The position numbers were made by a program, and so were the translations under genes. Positions 1 to 9,013 of a stretch of DNA of 31,336 nucleotides are shown in pieces. Origin of the DNA: Isotricha intestinalis (Eukaryota > Ciliophora > Litostomatea > Vestibuliferida > Isotrichidae); the NCBI GenBank assembly GCA_023807065.1, contig JAJJLU010003782.1, positions 1-31,336 of the forward strand. The letters run 5' to 3'. How positions within the stretch are numbered: the first letter of the stretch is position 1; every line of letters starts with the position of its first letter. The notes under the pieces are model-generated. The model worked only from the letters and a program-made list of their open reading frames with translations, did not search any database and was not told the DNA's origin.

Positions 1-171
1 AGTAAAATAATATAATAATTATAAATAGAATGTAAAATAATATAATAATTATAAATAGGGAGTAAAATAATATAATAATTATAAATAGGATGTAAAATAA
101 TATAATAATTATAAATAGGAAATAAAATAATATAATAATTATAAAAAGGAAATAAAATGATATAATAATTT
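1..171. repeat. 30-bp tandem repeat, about 5.7 copies
   Basis: Five full units and one partial unit of exactly 30 bp run head to tail from the first base of the window. All share the core AAATAATATAATAATTATAA. The units differ mainly at their first two and last two or three bases, and the last unit decays after about 20 bp. The array is A+T only apart from the few G residues at unit junctions. It encodes nothing and continues off the left edge, so its full length is unknown. It may be a minisatellite or subterminal repeat; no telomere motif is visible. Confidence 0.9.
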
Positions 172-304
172 TTACATATTAAATAAATAATTTTAGTTAA
201 ATTTCTCTTTTATTATAAATTAAAATTACTATTATATATTTTTTTATTTAAAATTAATTTATATATATTAATTAGAAAAATAATAATTAATATATGTTTA
301 ATAA

Positions 305-541
305 TATATTATTATTTTATATCAACCAAATTGTTTTGTTTGTTCAAATAATATTCCTTTAATTTATTCTAGTTTTGAAGAAGGAAGTATTAAAACTTTT
401 GATTTAAGAAATAATAATAATAATCTTATATATAATAATTTAAATGTTCATTCTAATGCTGTAATGAGTTTAAATTTATTTACTGATATGTTTTCTATTT
501 CTCATGATATACTATTAAAATGTGAGATATTAAAAATATGA
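305..541 (+). pseudogene. WD40-repeat gene remnant (GNB1L/ASA1-like blade)
   Basis: A stretch of 78 codons without a stop and without an ATG near its beginning ends at TGA 539-541. The translation contains a WD40 blade pattern: EEGSIKTFDLRN followed by LNVHSNAVMSLNLF. That resembles the blade plus next-blade start of GNB1L/ASA1-type proteins (DGS-hydrophobic-WD, then H..VM.L.F). There is no upstream coding continuation, only a stop at 302-304 and low-complexity DNA. The sequence after the stop does not continue a propeller. I read it as a truncated, decaying gene copy. It could instead be the last exon of a gene whose other exons I cannot see. Confidence 0.45.
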
Positions 542-588
542 TTTTCATGTTTTAATTATTTTTTCTTTAATGCAATTTCTGAAAAAAA

Positions 589-741
589 TCATTGATTTTT
601 ATAATGCTTTTCATTTAAATCTGGATCATATAATAAATATAATTTTCTTGGGTAAGGAGATGAATCAATAGGTGTGTTTAATAATAATATTGTTTGAGAT
701 GTTATAATTGTTAATTCTGGTCTTGGAGATTCTAATTCCAT
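589..741 (-). pseudogene. Short coding-like ORF, 50 codons
   Basis: On the minus strand an ATG at 741-739 opens 50 codons ending in TGA. The composition is unlike random AT-rich DNA, with six prolines in a mixed sequence that includes MELESPRPELTI and KLYLLYDPDLNEKHYK. Ten more codons stay open after the TGA. I do not recognise the product. It faces the WD40 remnant 3'-end to 3'-end. It may be a fragment of a lost gene or a very small gene; nothing else in the sequence supports expression. Confidence 0.3.
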
Positions 742-1192
742 TTCATCACTTTAATAATATTTTTTTTGTCTTCTTCTATTCCTTAATAGCTTTAACTCTT
801 TGATGATGATTCTCTTCTCATTTTAAAAATATAATATTATTTTTAAAGCAATTTATTTTTTGTTGTAAATTTTATATAATTGCTTTAGAGAAGAAAAATA
901 ATTTAAAGATATCTATTTTTGTTTTTTACTATTTTTTTTCTTTATAATTATAATAATAAACAAATAATATTGGATAGAAATATTTTCAAAAAATGAGGAA
1001 ATTAAATTCTTTTTTTTCTAAATAAAGCAAAAACATTTAATTATATTTATATTACATAAACCCAAAAAATTAAAACATTTAATTCATTTTCAATTTTTTT
1101 AACATATTATAATTATTTATTTATTTTTCCTTATTAAATAAAATAAATAAATAATCAAAAAAAATCAAAAAAAAAAAATCAAAAAAAAAAAA
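742..1192. other. Gene-free AT-rich stretch upstream of 1193
   Basis: No ORF, tRNA or other RNA gene is visible. There is one inverted repeat of about 10 bp (TAAAGCAATT near 846 and its complement AATTGCTTTA near 880) with a loop of about 25 nt. The last 40 bp before the next ATG are almost pure A with a few T and C, the A-rich leader typical of genes in this window. Confidence 0.6.
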
Positions 1193-1744
1193 ATGAAAAA
1201 CCCCTTTACCATAATCCTCCTATTATCCTTCCTATTAAAAGTCCTTTCAAAAAAGAAACGTAAAAAAAACAAGACATTTCCAGATCCCGAATCAGTGCGT
1301 CCATCCTCAGTATCAAAGGAGTTATTTTGTGATGCATGTGAGGCAATAATAAAAGAGGCATGTAAAAATTTACGTGGAAAAAAAAAAGAATCAGACGTAG
1401 AATTTTATTTAACAGATGTATGTAATCCAGAAAAATATAATATATATCATTTCCCACCTCCAGATATGGGAAGAGGCTGCAGAGAATTCGTTGCTGTTTA
1501 CGGAGATGAAATTCCTAAGGTTTTAATTAATAGAAATAATGATGAAGAACCGGTGCAAATTTTATGCTATGATACTACTAAAGTTTGTGTTAATATTGAT
1601 TGGGGAAATATTTCTCCTATTGATGATTCTATTATGATTGATGGAGAACCTGTTAAAATGAGTGATTTACAAGAAAATAATCAATTTAATATTCAAAGTA
1701 ATAGTGAACAAGGAAATAATGAAGGTAAGAATAATGATCTTTAA
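1193..1744 (+). CDS. Saposin/Canopy-like secretory-pathway protein
   Basis: 183 aa. Residues 1-19 form a signal peptide or anchor (MKNP, then a run of I/L/F), followed by a lysine-rich stretch at 20-27. Residues 44-135 carry a cysteine pattern resembling the Canopy/saposin-like family (TLR4-regulator/MIR-interacting type): CDAC at 46-49, then Cys 57, 77, 96, 125 and 132, with the GC..FV..Y context around 96-103. Family members are small disulfide-bonded proteins of the ER lumen or secretory route, often acting as folding helpers. The tail (about 140-183) is Asn/Gln/Ser-rich and ends NNDL, which is not a canonical KDEL/HDEL retrieval signal. There are seven cysteines in the mature part, so one may be unpaired. 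The ATG follows a long A-rich leader. Family placement comes from the cysteine spacing only and is moderate; the secretory targeting is better supported. Confidence 0.6.
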   Translation: MKNPFTIILLLSFLLKVLSKKKRKKNKTFPDPESVRPSSVSKELFCDACEAIIKEACKNLRGKKKESDVEFYLTDVCNPEKYNIYHFPPPDMGRGCREFVAVYGDEIPKVLINRNNDEEPVQILCYDTTKVCVNIDWGNISPIDDSIMIDGEPVKMSDLQENNQFNIQSNSEQGNNEGKNNDL

Positions 1745-1866
1745 GAGCTTTTTCTTTTTCTTTTAATTTGTTTTTGTTTTGTATTTTAAATATTTAAATT
1801 TTGATTTTTTGATTTTTTTATTTTTTTCTAATATTTTATTATTTAAGGTAATTATAAATTTAAAAA

Positions 1867-2553
1867 ATGAAAATGTTTGAAATTGATCCTTTTAAAGAAC
1901 ATGTTGGACTCTTTAATTATTCTCTTCCTGTTTTAAAGAAAAAAGAAAGTAAAAGAATTCATTATTCTCAATTGGGATTTGGATTAAAAAAGCAATTAGA
2001 TTTAGCTAAGTCTTTATTTAAAAAAAACAATTTATCAGAAAGCGAAAAAATTGAAAGGAAATTTCATCCTTTTATTCCCGTTAAGAATTTTAAAATTACA
2101 TCAACTCAATTTCAAAAGTATTTAATGTTAAAAAATGTAAAATCAGAAAAAAAAATAAATCATTCTGAAAATTTTAGAAAATCTAACAGGCCATCTTTAT
2201 ATAAAAACAGTTCAAATTATAATAAATATAATACATCAAAACCAATAAGAGAAATTAATGAAAATAGATTAAATAGAAATAATAGATTAAGTTTAGATTT
2301 TATTACTGTTAGAAGTGTTTATAGAACTGATAATTTTAATATGAATAAAAATATGGTTGATGAAAGAAATAAATTAGATAATTTAATGAACGCTATTTTA
2401 GATAATAATAGAACTGAAAAAATGGAAATAAGATTTTTAGCTAGTCAATATAATAAAAATGATATTTTAGAAAGAGAGAAAAAAAGAAGAAATATTGTTA
2501 AATCAATTAATAATTGTAATTTTATTAAAAAAGATTTAACACAAGATTATTAA
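1867..2553 (+). CDS. Unknown basic, Asn-rich protein
   Basis: 228 aa, not recognised. It starts MKMFEIDPFKEH after an A-rich leader. It has no signal peptide, membrane segment or zinc motif. It is rich in Lys, Arg and Asn and predicted mostly disordered in the middle (about 105-145). Two segments look helical and charged: about 50-70 (around AKSLFKKNNLSESEKIERK) and about 165-215 (around ILDNNRTEKMEIRFLASQYN to EREKKRRNIVK). It is separated from the upstream saposin-like gene by 122 nt. It converges with the ZZ-finger gene on the opposite strand, with only 66 nt between the two stops. The uninterrupted 228-codon frame in very AT-rich DNA is the main support that it is real. It may be a cytoskeletal or lineage-specific protein, but nothing in the sequence fixes a role. 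Confidence 0.7.
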   Translation: MKMFEIDPFKEHVGLFNYSLPVLKKKESKRIHYSQLGFGLKKQLDLAKSLFKKNNLSESEKIERKFHPFIPVKNFKITSTQFQKYLMLKNVKSEKKINHSENFRKSNRPSLYKNSSNYNKYNTSKPIREINENRLNRNNRLSLDFITVRSVYRTDNFNMNKNMVDERNKLDNLMNAILDNNRTEKMEIRFLASQYNKNDILEREKKRRNIVKSINNCNFIKKDLTQDY

Positions 2554-2619
2554 TAATAATATTATTATAATAATAAAATAATGTATGTTTTTAATATAAT
2601 TCTATATAATAAATAAAAA

Positions 2620-3564
2620 TCAAATAGGTTCTATATATTTTATTAAAGGATGTTTATGATAATTACTTAAATTTTTTTCACATTTTTCACACAAGTCAAT
2701 GTTTTTACAAATTAAACATTTATATCTTATTCCTATTACTGGAAATGTTCCACAAACATCACAAATTATTCCTTTATGAATTTTTTTTTCTTCTTTTATT
2801 TTTTTTAAGAATATATTTTCTATTATTTGATTACAAATTGTTTCTGATATTTTATAAATGTATTTTTTAAGATTTTGAATTTCTTGTTTTTGTTTAAAGG
2901 AATAAGATTCTGATTTTATTCTTTCAGAGAATTCTTCATAGACATTTAAAATATTTTTTCTTAATTCTTTTGTGTATTCATTTATTTTATTTTTTTCTTT
3001 TTCTTCCTCACTAATTAAATTTAAGATTTTAAAAGGATTATTTTCTTCTTTTGGTAAATTTAATTGTTCTCTTAATTCATTTATTTCTTTTTCTTTTTCT
3101 AAATTTAATTTAGAATTATTTTCATAAATATTATTTAATTTTACTTTTAATTCTTTAAATTCTAATTTTAAATCATTTATTTGATTTTTTATTTCAATTA
3201 ACTTGTTTTTTCCAAAAATCATTTCTTTATTATTTTTCTCTATAATATCTTTTTTTTCTTTAGTTAATTTTTCCAATAAAGAATATTGAATTTTAGTTTC
3301 ATTAAAAATTTCTTTATAAATTCTACTTTCTTGACTTATATCTAAGATAATATTTTTTATATTTGATTCTTTAAATTCAATATAATCTTTTTCATTTAAT
3401 ATAATTGTTTCATGATTGTTGTTAAAATATTTAATGATAATTTCTTCTGAATCTTCTTTTGTTAAAGCAAATTGTTCTTTAATGTTTTTCCTTAGATCAA
3501 ATAAATTTTCAGGAATTTTAATTTCAATTATTTCTCCAAAGAATTCTAAAGATATATTAAACAT
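2620..3564 (-). CDS. PB1-like / coiled-coil / ZZ zinc-finger protein
   Basis: 314 aa, minus strand, ending in TGA. Residues 1-75 look like a ubiquitin-fold PB1-type domain: a beta-rich start ([20 protein letters not shown]), then a helix, then an acidic loop region with NEKDYIEF. Residues about 80-175 are a charged coiled coil, and about 185-260 are further helices. Residues 263-314 are a ZZ-type zinc finger with all ligands: Cys 268, 271, 283, 286, 292 and 295 and His 303 and 305, including the family signature YKCLIC...DLCEKC. ZZ fingers bind peptides or N-degrons. PB1 plus ZZ is the core of p62/SQSTM1 and NBR1-type autophagy receptors, but there the ZZ follows PB1 directly and UBA/LIR parts come after it. 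Here the ZZ is the extreme C terminus. An autophagy-adaptor role is an inference; the ZZ finger is certain. Confidence 0.8.
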   Translation of the reverse strand: MFNISLEFFGEIIEIKIPENLFDLRKNIKEQFALTKEDSEEIIIKYFNNNHETIILNEKDYIEFKESNIKNIILDISQESRIYKEIFNETKIQYSLLEKLTKEKKDIIEKNNKEMIFGKNKLIEIKNQINDLKLEFKELKVKLNNIYENNSKLNLEKEKEINELREQLNLPKEENNPFKILNLISEEEKEKNKINEYTKELRKNILNVYEEFSERIKSESYSFKQKQEIQNLKKYIYKISETICNQIIENIFLKKIKEEKKIHKGIICDVCGTFPVIGIRYKCLICKNIDLCEKCEKNLSNYHKHPLIKYIEPI

Positions 3565-3897
3565 TTTAATTCCTTTTTAATTTTTTTTTCTTTATTTATT
3601 TGTTTTTAGCTTATCTTTATTTTGATTTTTTTTATTTTTTTTCTTTCTTTATTCTAAATAAGATTTGTCTTTCAATTAATTTTTTAAATAGTTAAGATGT
3701 AAATATTTAGTTTTATGAAATATTAATCTATATTGTTTCTTATTTTGTTGTTATTATTTCTTAAATGTTTGATAACTTTTTTTTAAATTCTAATATTTTT
3801 TTTCTCAATTTCAAAAGTATTAATAAATAAAATATAATTAAAATAAATAAATAAATTAATAAAATGATTTAAATAAAAATTTAAATTAAACAAAAAA
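3565..3897. promoter_or_regulatory. Divergent intergenic promoter region
   Basis: These 333 bp separate the starts of the minus-strand ZZ gene and the plus-strand EF-hand gene, so they must hold both promoters. I see T-rich sequence on the left half and A-rich sequence on the right half, which are the A-rich leaders of each gene read on their own strands. There is no TATA box, initiator motif or RNA gene that I can support. Confidence 0.5.
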
Positions 3898-6426
3898 ATG
3901 AATCTCTCATTGAGAAATCAATTTGAAAAAGAATTAAAAACAAAACTAGCTTTAAGAGCATCAGGTCATACATTAGAAGAAAATGTCTTGTTAAAAGCTT
4001 TTAAATATTTTGATTTAGGAAACACAGGATATTGTACTCCTAAAACATTTCTTCAAACAATATATAAAATAGGAATAACTGGATTATCAGAGGAAAATAT
4101 TTTAAATTTATTTAACCTTTATGATGAAGAAAAAAAAGGTGAATTAGATTATAAAAAATTTATTGGATTATTATATAGTAATCAATCAATAATAAATGAA
4201 GATAGAAATGAAAAAAATAAAATTGAAGTTCCTAAGCCAAATATGTATAGTGGACAAGTTAACAATGAAAATAATTATTATAATTATAATAATAATAATA
4301 AACATTTAAATAAAAGTAATATTAATAAAAACAAAGATTTAAATCTTATTGAAATTATTAGAGAAAATTTAATTAAAAAAGGATTAAGAGGTTTTATTTC
4401 AATGGAAGGAAGTTTTAGATTAGCAGATAAAGATAATACTCAAACAGTAAATTTAGATGATTTTAAAAAAATAGCAAATTCATATAAATTTGGTTTAAAT
4501 GATGAAGAAATTTTTAATGTTTTTGAATTATTTGATAAACAACAAAATAATAAAATAAATTATGATGAATTTATAAGAAAAGTAAGAGGGCAAATGAGTG
4601 AAAAAAGAATAAATATAATTATTAAAGCTTTTAATTATTTAGATTATCAGCACAAAGGGAAATTATTATTAAATGATATTAATAATTATTATAATGCTAA
4701 AGATCATCCTTTTGTTTTAAGTGGAAAAAAAAATGAAGAAGAAATGTTACAAGAATTTTTAGATACTTTCTATGCTAATCATATGTATTTAAACGGTGAT
4801 GAAGGCGCTGAAGGAATTGTTGATTTAGAAGAATTTATTGATTATTATGAAAGTGTTTCTTGTCTTATTGATAATGATGATTTATTTGAAGAAATTATTT
4901 ATAATGTATGGAATATTGATAATAATCATTTTGATATTGGAATAAAGAATAATAATGTTAATTATGAAAATCTTGAAGAAATTAAAAATAATTTGGCTAT
5001 TAATAATAATAATCCTAATGGTAATATAAATAATAATAATTTAAATAATAATAATTCTTTAGATTTATTTAGAGAATATTTAATTGATTTAGGTCCTAAA
5101 AGTTTATTTAATTTATCAAGACAATTTAAATTATTATGTGATAATAAAGAAGGAACTTTAAATTATAAAGAATTTTCAGAAGCTTTTAAATCATCAAATT
5201 TAAATATTCCTGAAAATGAAATAGAAAATTTATTCCAAATGTTTGAAATAGATAATTCAAATAATATAGATTATATTGAATTTTTAAGTGAATTAATAGG
5301 AGATTTAAATGAAAAAAGAAAAAATGTTGTTATCTCAGCTTTTAATAAATTAGATCTTGATAAAAGTGGAATTGTAGAATTAAATGAAGTTAAGACTTTA
5401 TTTAATACTAAAAATAATCCTTTGGTTTTAAAAGGTGAAAAAACTGAAGAAGAAATTTATTCTGAATTTATTGAAACTTTCCAAACTCATCATAATATAA
5501 CTTCAGGAATTAAAAATAAAAGAGTTTCTTTAAATGAATTCATTAATTATTATAGATATATTAGTGCTCTTATTCCAGATGATAATTTATTTGAAAATAT
5601 AATTATTTCTTCTTGGAAATTAATGGATTATAACTTAAAAAAAAATGATAATATAAAAAAAAACGAATTAAATTATAATAATAATAACTTAAATAATCAA
5701 AATAAAATAAAAAGTAAAAACTATAAAAGTAATATTCCTTTTGGAGTTGATGACGAACCAATTGATTATTCAACTTCAAATAATAGTAATAAACCTTTAA
5801 ATTATAAAAATAAAAAATCTCCGCAAAAAATAATAAAAGACCCTTTAAATACTTTAAGAGAAAAATTAAAAGAAAGAGGAACAAGAGGAATTTTAAGTTT
5901 AAGAAGAACATTTATGATAAATGATGATAATAATAATCACACAACAAATTTAAAAGATTTTCAAAGATATTTATTTAATTACCGAATAAACATTCCTCAA
6001 AATGAAATCAATCAAATTTTTAATTTGTTTAATAATAATAATAAAGGAGAAATAGATTATGAAATATTTATTCAAAATTTAATAGGAGATATGAATGAAT
6101 ATAGGAGAAATATAGTTAAAAAATTATTTCAAAATTTAGATATAAATAATGAGAATGTTATTGATTTAAAAGATGTAAGATTATCATATAATGCTTCTAA
6201 ACATCCTGAAGTTACTTCAGGTAAAAAAACAGAACAAGAAAAATTAAGTGAATTTCTTGATAGTATTGATTATCATTTTAATTTGTTAAATCAAAATAGA
6301 ATTCCTGGAGATGAAAAAGTTAGTTTAGAAGAATTTTTAGATTATTATAATATGATTTCTTTCTTAATTGAAAAAGATGATGATTTTAATAATATAATAT
6401 CTAAAGTTTGGGGATTGAATAATTGA
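3898..6426 (+). CDS. Calcyphosin-like protein with three tandem EF-hand modules
   Basis: 842 aa, ending in TGA. An N-terminal EF-hand pair lies at about 24-100. Then come three copies of a module of roughly 190 aa at about 148-338, 387-574 and 648-842, joined by Asn-rich linkers. Each copy has the calcyphosin (CAPS/CAPSL) pattern: an opening helix (LREKLKERGTRG in copy 3), EF hands, the segment with NPLVLKGEKTEEE (copies 1 and 3: HPFVLSGKKNEEE, HPEVTSGKKTEQE), then VSLEEFLDYY and a closing hydrophobic-D-D-F/L segment. Calcyphosins are about 190-210 aa with one module, so this is a triplication. Only one loop looks fully canonical (DLDKSGIVELNE in copy 2); most others lack key acidic ligands. 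A Ca2+-responsive or structural cilium/cortex role is inferred from the family. It is divergently paired with the ZZ-finger gene. Confidence 0.9.
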   Translation: MNLSLRNQFEKELKTKLALRASGHTLEENVLLKAFKYFDLGNTGYCTPKTFLQTIYKIGITGLSEENILNLFNLYDEEKKGELDYKKFIGLLYSNQSIINEDRNEKNKIEVPKPNMYSGQVNNENNYYNYNNNNKHLNKSNINKNKDLNLIEIIRENLIKKGLRGFISMEGSFRLADKDNTQTVNLDDFKKIANSYKFGLNDEEIFNVFELFDKQQNNKINYDEFIRKVRGQMSEKRINIIIKAFNYLDYQHKGKLLLNDINNYYNAKDHPFVLSGKKNEEEMLQEFLDTFYANHMYLNGDEGAEGIVDLEEFIDYYESVSCLIDNDDLFEEIIYNVWNIDNNHFDIGIKNNNVNYENLEEIKNNLAINNNNPNGNINNNNLNNNNSLDLFREYLIDLGPKSLFNLSRQFKLLCDNKEGTLNYKEFSEAFKSSNLNIPENEIENLFQMFEIDNSNNIDYIEFLSELIGDLNEKRKNVVISAFNKLDLDKSGIVELNEVKTLFNTKNNPLVLKGEKTEEEIYSEFIETFQTHHNITSGIKNKRVSLNEFINYYRYISALIPDDNLFENIIISSWKLMDYNLKKNDNIKKNELNYNNNNLNNQNKIKSKNYKSNIPFGVDDEPIDYSTSNNSNKPLNYKNKKSPQKIIKDPLNTLREKLKERGTRGILSLRRTFMINDDNNNHTTNLKDFQRYLFNYRINIPQNEINQIFNLFNNNNKGEIDYEIFIQNLIGDMNEYRRNIVKKLFQNLDINNENVIDLKDVRLSYNASKHPEVTSGKKTEQEKLSEFLDSIDYHFNLLNQNRIPGDEKVSLEEFLDYYNMISFLIEKDDDFNNIISKVWGLNN

Positions 6427-6614
6427 TTATTTTATATAAAAAATAAATAAAAAGTTTTAATTTAAAAATAAAAAAAATTTTTAGAACTAAATTTAAATGA
6501 AAAATAGAAAAATTAACTTTTATTCCTAATTATTAAACAAAATATTTAGGATGATAGAAAATAAAATAAATGATTATAATAAATATATTATTAATTTTTA
6601 AATAATAAATTTAT

Positions 6615-8327
6615 ATGAATAAAAGCAAAAAAAGAGAAAAAATTGAAGAAACTGCAGAATTTTTTTTAAAAATAAATCAATCTGGAAAACACAAAGCATT
6701 CAATAAAAAAAACAGACAAGAATATCCTACATTTAGAGATAGTATAACAATATTAGACAATCAAAATGAAGAAACCTTAGAAAAATTCATAAAAGATAAT
6801 GATAAGGATAATAATTATACTTCACCTAAGAAATTAAGAAAATCAATAACTTTAAATAAAAAATTATCTAAATGTACTGAACCCAAATTCAAAGTTAAAA
6901 CAAGTTTAACAATTCCTCAAAAATTTATAAATGATAAAGAATTAACTCAATTTATCGAAACAATAAATGAACATATTATTACAGAAAGTGAATTTGATTT
7001 TTTAGAAACAGAAGAAAAAATACCTCAAATTGAAATAGATGAAATAGAAAAAAATAAAAAAACTTATTATATTCAACCTTCTTTTCCATATAATATTATT
7101 TTAGATATTGAAAAAATATATGAAGAAATATTACAAGATTTTAAAGGAAATGGTTTAGGAAATACTAATTATAAAGCTAAAGTTGCTGCAAATTATATTA
7201 ATTGTATATTAAATAGAGATTATTTAATTGGGGAAATATTTAAAAAAAATAAAAAAATTGATAATTATTTAAAAAGAGAATTATGTGTTTTTTTATGTGT
7301 TCTTTTTATTGAAGAATTTGATGGTTTTTGTGAAAATGAAATTGAAGAATATAAATGCTGTTTGAATTTATCTCATATTAATTTTTTATTTTTATTACTG
7401 ATTATTATTAATAATTCAGATTCAAGTAAAATAAATATTTATTCTTTAAAACAATATTTTAGTTGTATTACTTTATTAGAAATTAATAAAGATAGAATTG
7501 ATAATAATTTATTTCAAAAGAATTTTTTTTCAAATTCAAAAATAATAAAAGCTAATCTCAAAAACTTAATAGAAAATTTATCAAACATAAACAATAAAGC
7601 ATATACTTTAATAAATCAAATATTTATTTCAAAGAAAAAAACATTTTCAGATATTCAAATAGATTTATTAGAAGTAAACAATATAATAATAGATAAAATA
7701 ACTAAATTATCAAAAGATGATGGTTTATTCGAATCGAATAATTCTCAAAATTATGAAACAGAAGAAGAAGAATTACCAATTCCTTCAATTCCTTATTTAC
7801 CAAATAAAAACATAAATGATAAAAGAGAATATACTTTAGTTTTAGATTTAGATGAAACTTTAGTTCATTACATTGAAGAAGGAAATTTATGCTATGTAAA
7901 AATAAGAAATGGAACTGAGAACTTTATTCAACAAATAAGTAAATTTTGTGAAATAATAATTTTTACTGCAAGCACTTCTAATTATTGTGATTATATTTTA
8001 AATCAATTTGATTGTAAAAAAGCTATTGATTTTAGATTATATAGACAACATACTAAATTAATGAATAATTATTATGTTAAAGATTTATCTTTAATAAATA
8101 GAGATTTAAGTAAAGTTATTATTATTGATAATATTGAAGAAAATTATATGTTACAACCTTCAAATGGTTTAAATATATTAAATTTTGAAGGAGATGAAAA
8201 TGATAGTGAATTAGATTTTCTTTTAAATGATTTAAATGAAGTTGTTTGTAAAAAAGGAATTGATGTTAGAGATTATCTTCCTCAAATTAGGAAAAAAATG
8301 CTTCAGAGATATTCACATATTTTATAA
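6615..8327 (+). CDS. FCP1/SCP-type (NIF-like) HAD phosphatase
   Basis: 570 aa. The C-terminal about 165 residues (403-570) form a NLI-interacting-factor/FCP1-homology phosphatase domain. The catalytic DxDxT motif is intact as DLDETLVH with Asp411, Asp413 and Thr415, preceded by YTLVL. It is followed by the IIFTAS motif with the second conserved Thr, then RQHTK and VIIIDN, the FCPH Lys and Asp motifs. This class dephosphorylates Ser/Thr, classically in the RNA polymerase II C-terminal domain; some members act on other substrates. The first 400 residues are unlike SCPs: a basic, disordered N terminus to about 120, then a helical region (about 160-350) that I do not recognise. An acidic EEEE stretch precedes the catalytic domain. 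The domain assignment is secure; the substrate is not known. Confidence 0.9.
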   Translation: MNKSKKREKIEETAEFFLKINQSGKHKAFNKKNRQEYPTFRDSITILDNQNEETLEKFIKDNDKDNNYTSPKKLRKSITLNKKLSKCTEPKFKVKTSLTIPQKFINDKELTQFIETINEHIITESEFDFLETEEKIPQIEIDEIEKNKKTYYIQPSFPYNIILDIEKIYEEILQDFKGNGLGNTNYKAKVAANYINCILNRDYLIGEIFKKNKKIDNYLKRELCVFLCVLFIEEFDGFCENEIEEYKCCLNLSHINFLFLLLIIINNSDSSKINIYSLKQYFSCITLLEINKDRIDNNLFQKNFFSNSKIIKANLKNLIENLSNINNKAYTLINQIFISKKKTFSDIQIDLLEVNNIIIDKITKLSKDDGLFESNNSQNYETEEEELPIPSIPYLPNKNINDKREYTLVLDLDETLVHYIEEGNLCYVKIRNGTENFIQQISKFCEIIIFTASTSNYCDYILNQFDCKKAIDFRLYRQHTKLMNNYYVKDLSLINRDLSKVIIIDNIEENYMLQPSNGLNILNFEGDENDSELDFLLNDLNEVVCKKGIDVRDYLPQIRKKMLQRYSHIL

Positions 8328-8628
8328 ATAGTTTTTATATATAAATTTAGTTTAATTTTTTTTCTTTTTGTTTTTCATATAGAAATTTTTTATTCATAAA
8401 TTAAAAATATTACTTCAATTAATTTTCAAATTTATGAAATATTAAATATGAAATTATTTAAGAAAGAAGTTATAATTATTTTATTTTTTTTTAATTTCAA
8501 TATCAAAGATTTATTAAAAGAAAAAGAAATAAATTAATTACAAAAGACAATATCAACTATTATTATATTTTAAAAAGTAAAAATAAATAATAAAGACAAA
8601 CAAAAAAAAAATATTTAAAAAAATAAAG
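8328..8628. other. Gene-free spacer upstream of V-ATPase e
   Basis: These 301 bp lie between two co-oriented genes. I see no ORF or RNA gene. The first part is T-rich, as in other 3' regions here, and the last 60 bp are A-rich leader running into the next ATG. Confidence 0.5.
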
Positions 8629-8880
8629 ATGGATAATTTTGGTACAGTGATGAAAACAGGAACAATAATTTATATAATATTATGGATAATAGTATCATTA
8701 ATAATATCATATTATGCAACAAAAGATGAAAATGATTCTCAAAAGAAGAAAGATTATATAATAATGACATTTATATTTACATTCATGGGAGCTTTTTGTA
8801 TGTGGCTTATGTGGATTTGTGTTTATATGCATCAAATGTATCCTTTACAACTTCCAAAAATAAAAGTATCTTCATTATAA
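8629..8880 (+). CDS. ATP6V0E: V-type ATPase membrane subunit e
   Basis: 83 aa, matching the usual 70-90 aa of subunit e (Vma9). It has two membrane segments: about 12-30 (TIIYIILWIIVSLIISYYA) and about 45-66 (IMTFIFTFMGAFCMWLMWIC), separated by a short charged loop (TKDENDSQKKKD). After the second segment comes YMHQMYPL, equivalent to the family's conserved AQLNPL region. Subunit e is part of the V0 proton channel that acidifies vacuoles and endosomes. The ATG is set by the membrane segment starting soon after it. The tail is convergent with the dynein light chain gene, 133 nt away. The assignment rests on length, topology and these short motifs; other tiny two-pass membrane proteins are possible. 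Confidence 0.75.
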   Translation: MDNFGTVMKTGTIIYIILWIIVSLIISYYATKDENDSQKKKDYIIMTFIFTFMGAFCMWLMWICVYMHQMYPLQLPKIKVSSL

Positions 8881-9013
8881 AATAATATTTAATTTCTTTA
8901 AATTAGTTTAAAAAATAAAAACATTTAAAAATTCCATTTATATTATTCTATCATATTTAATTTGAATTTTTGTTAATTCTATATAAAATTTATTTATTTC
9001 ATTTATATAAATA

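Noticed and set aside
539..541. TGA read as Trp (variant genetic code), suggested by TGA at Trp-like places in the WD40 remnant
   Set aside because: All intact genes use TGG for Trp and three end in TGA, so the standard code holds and the remnant is simply decayed.
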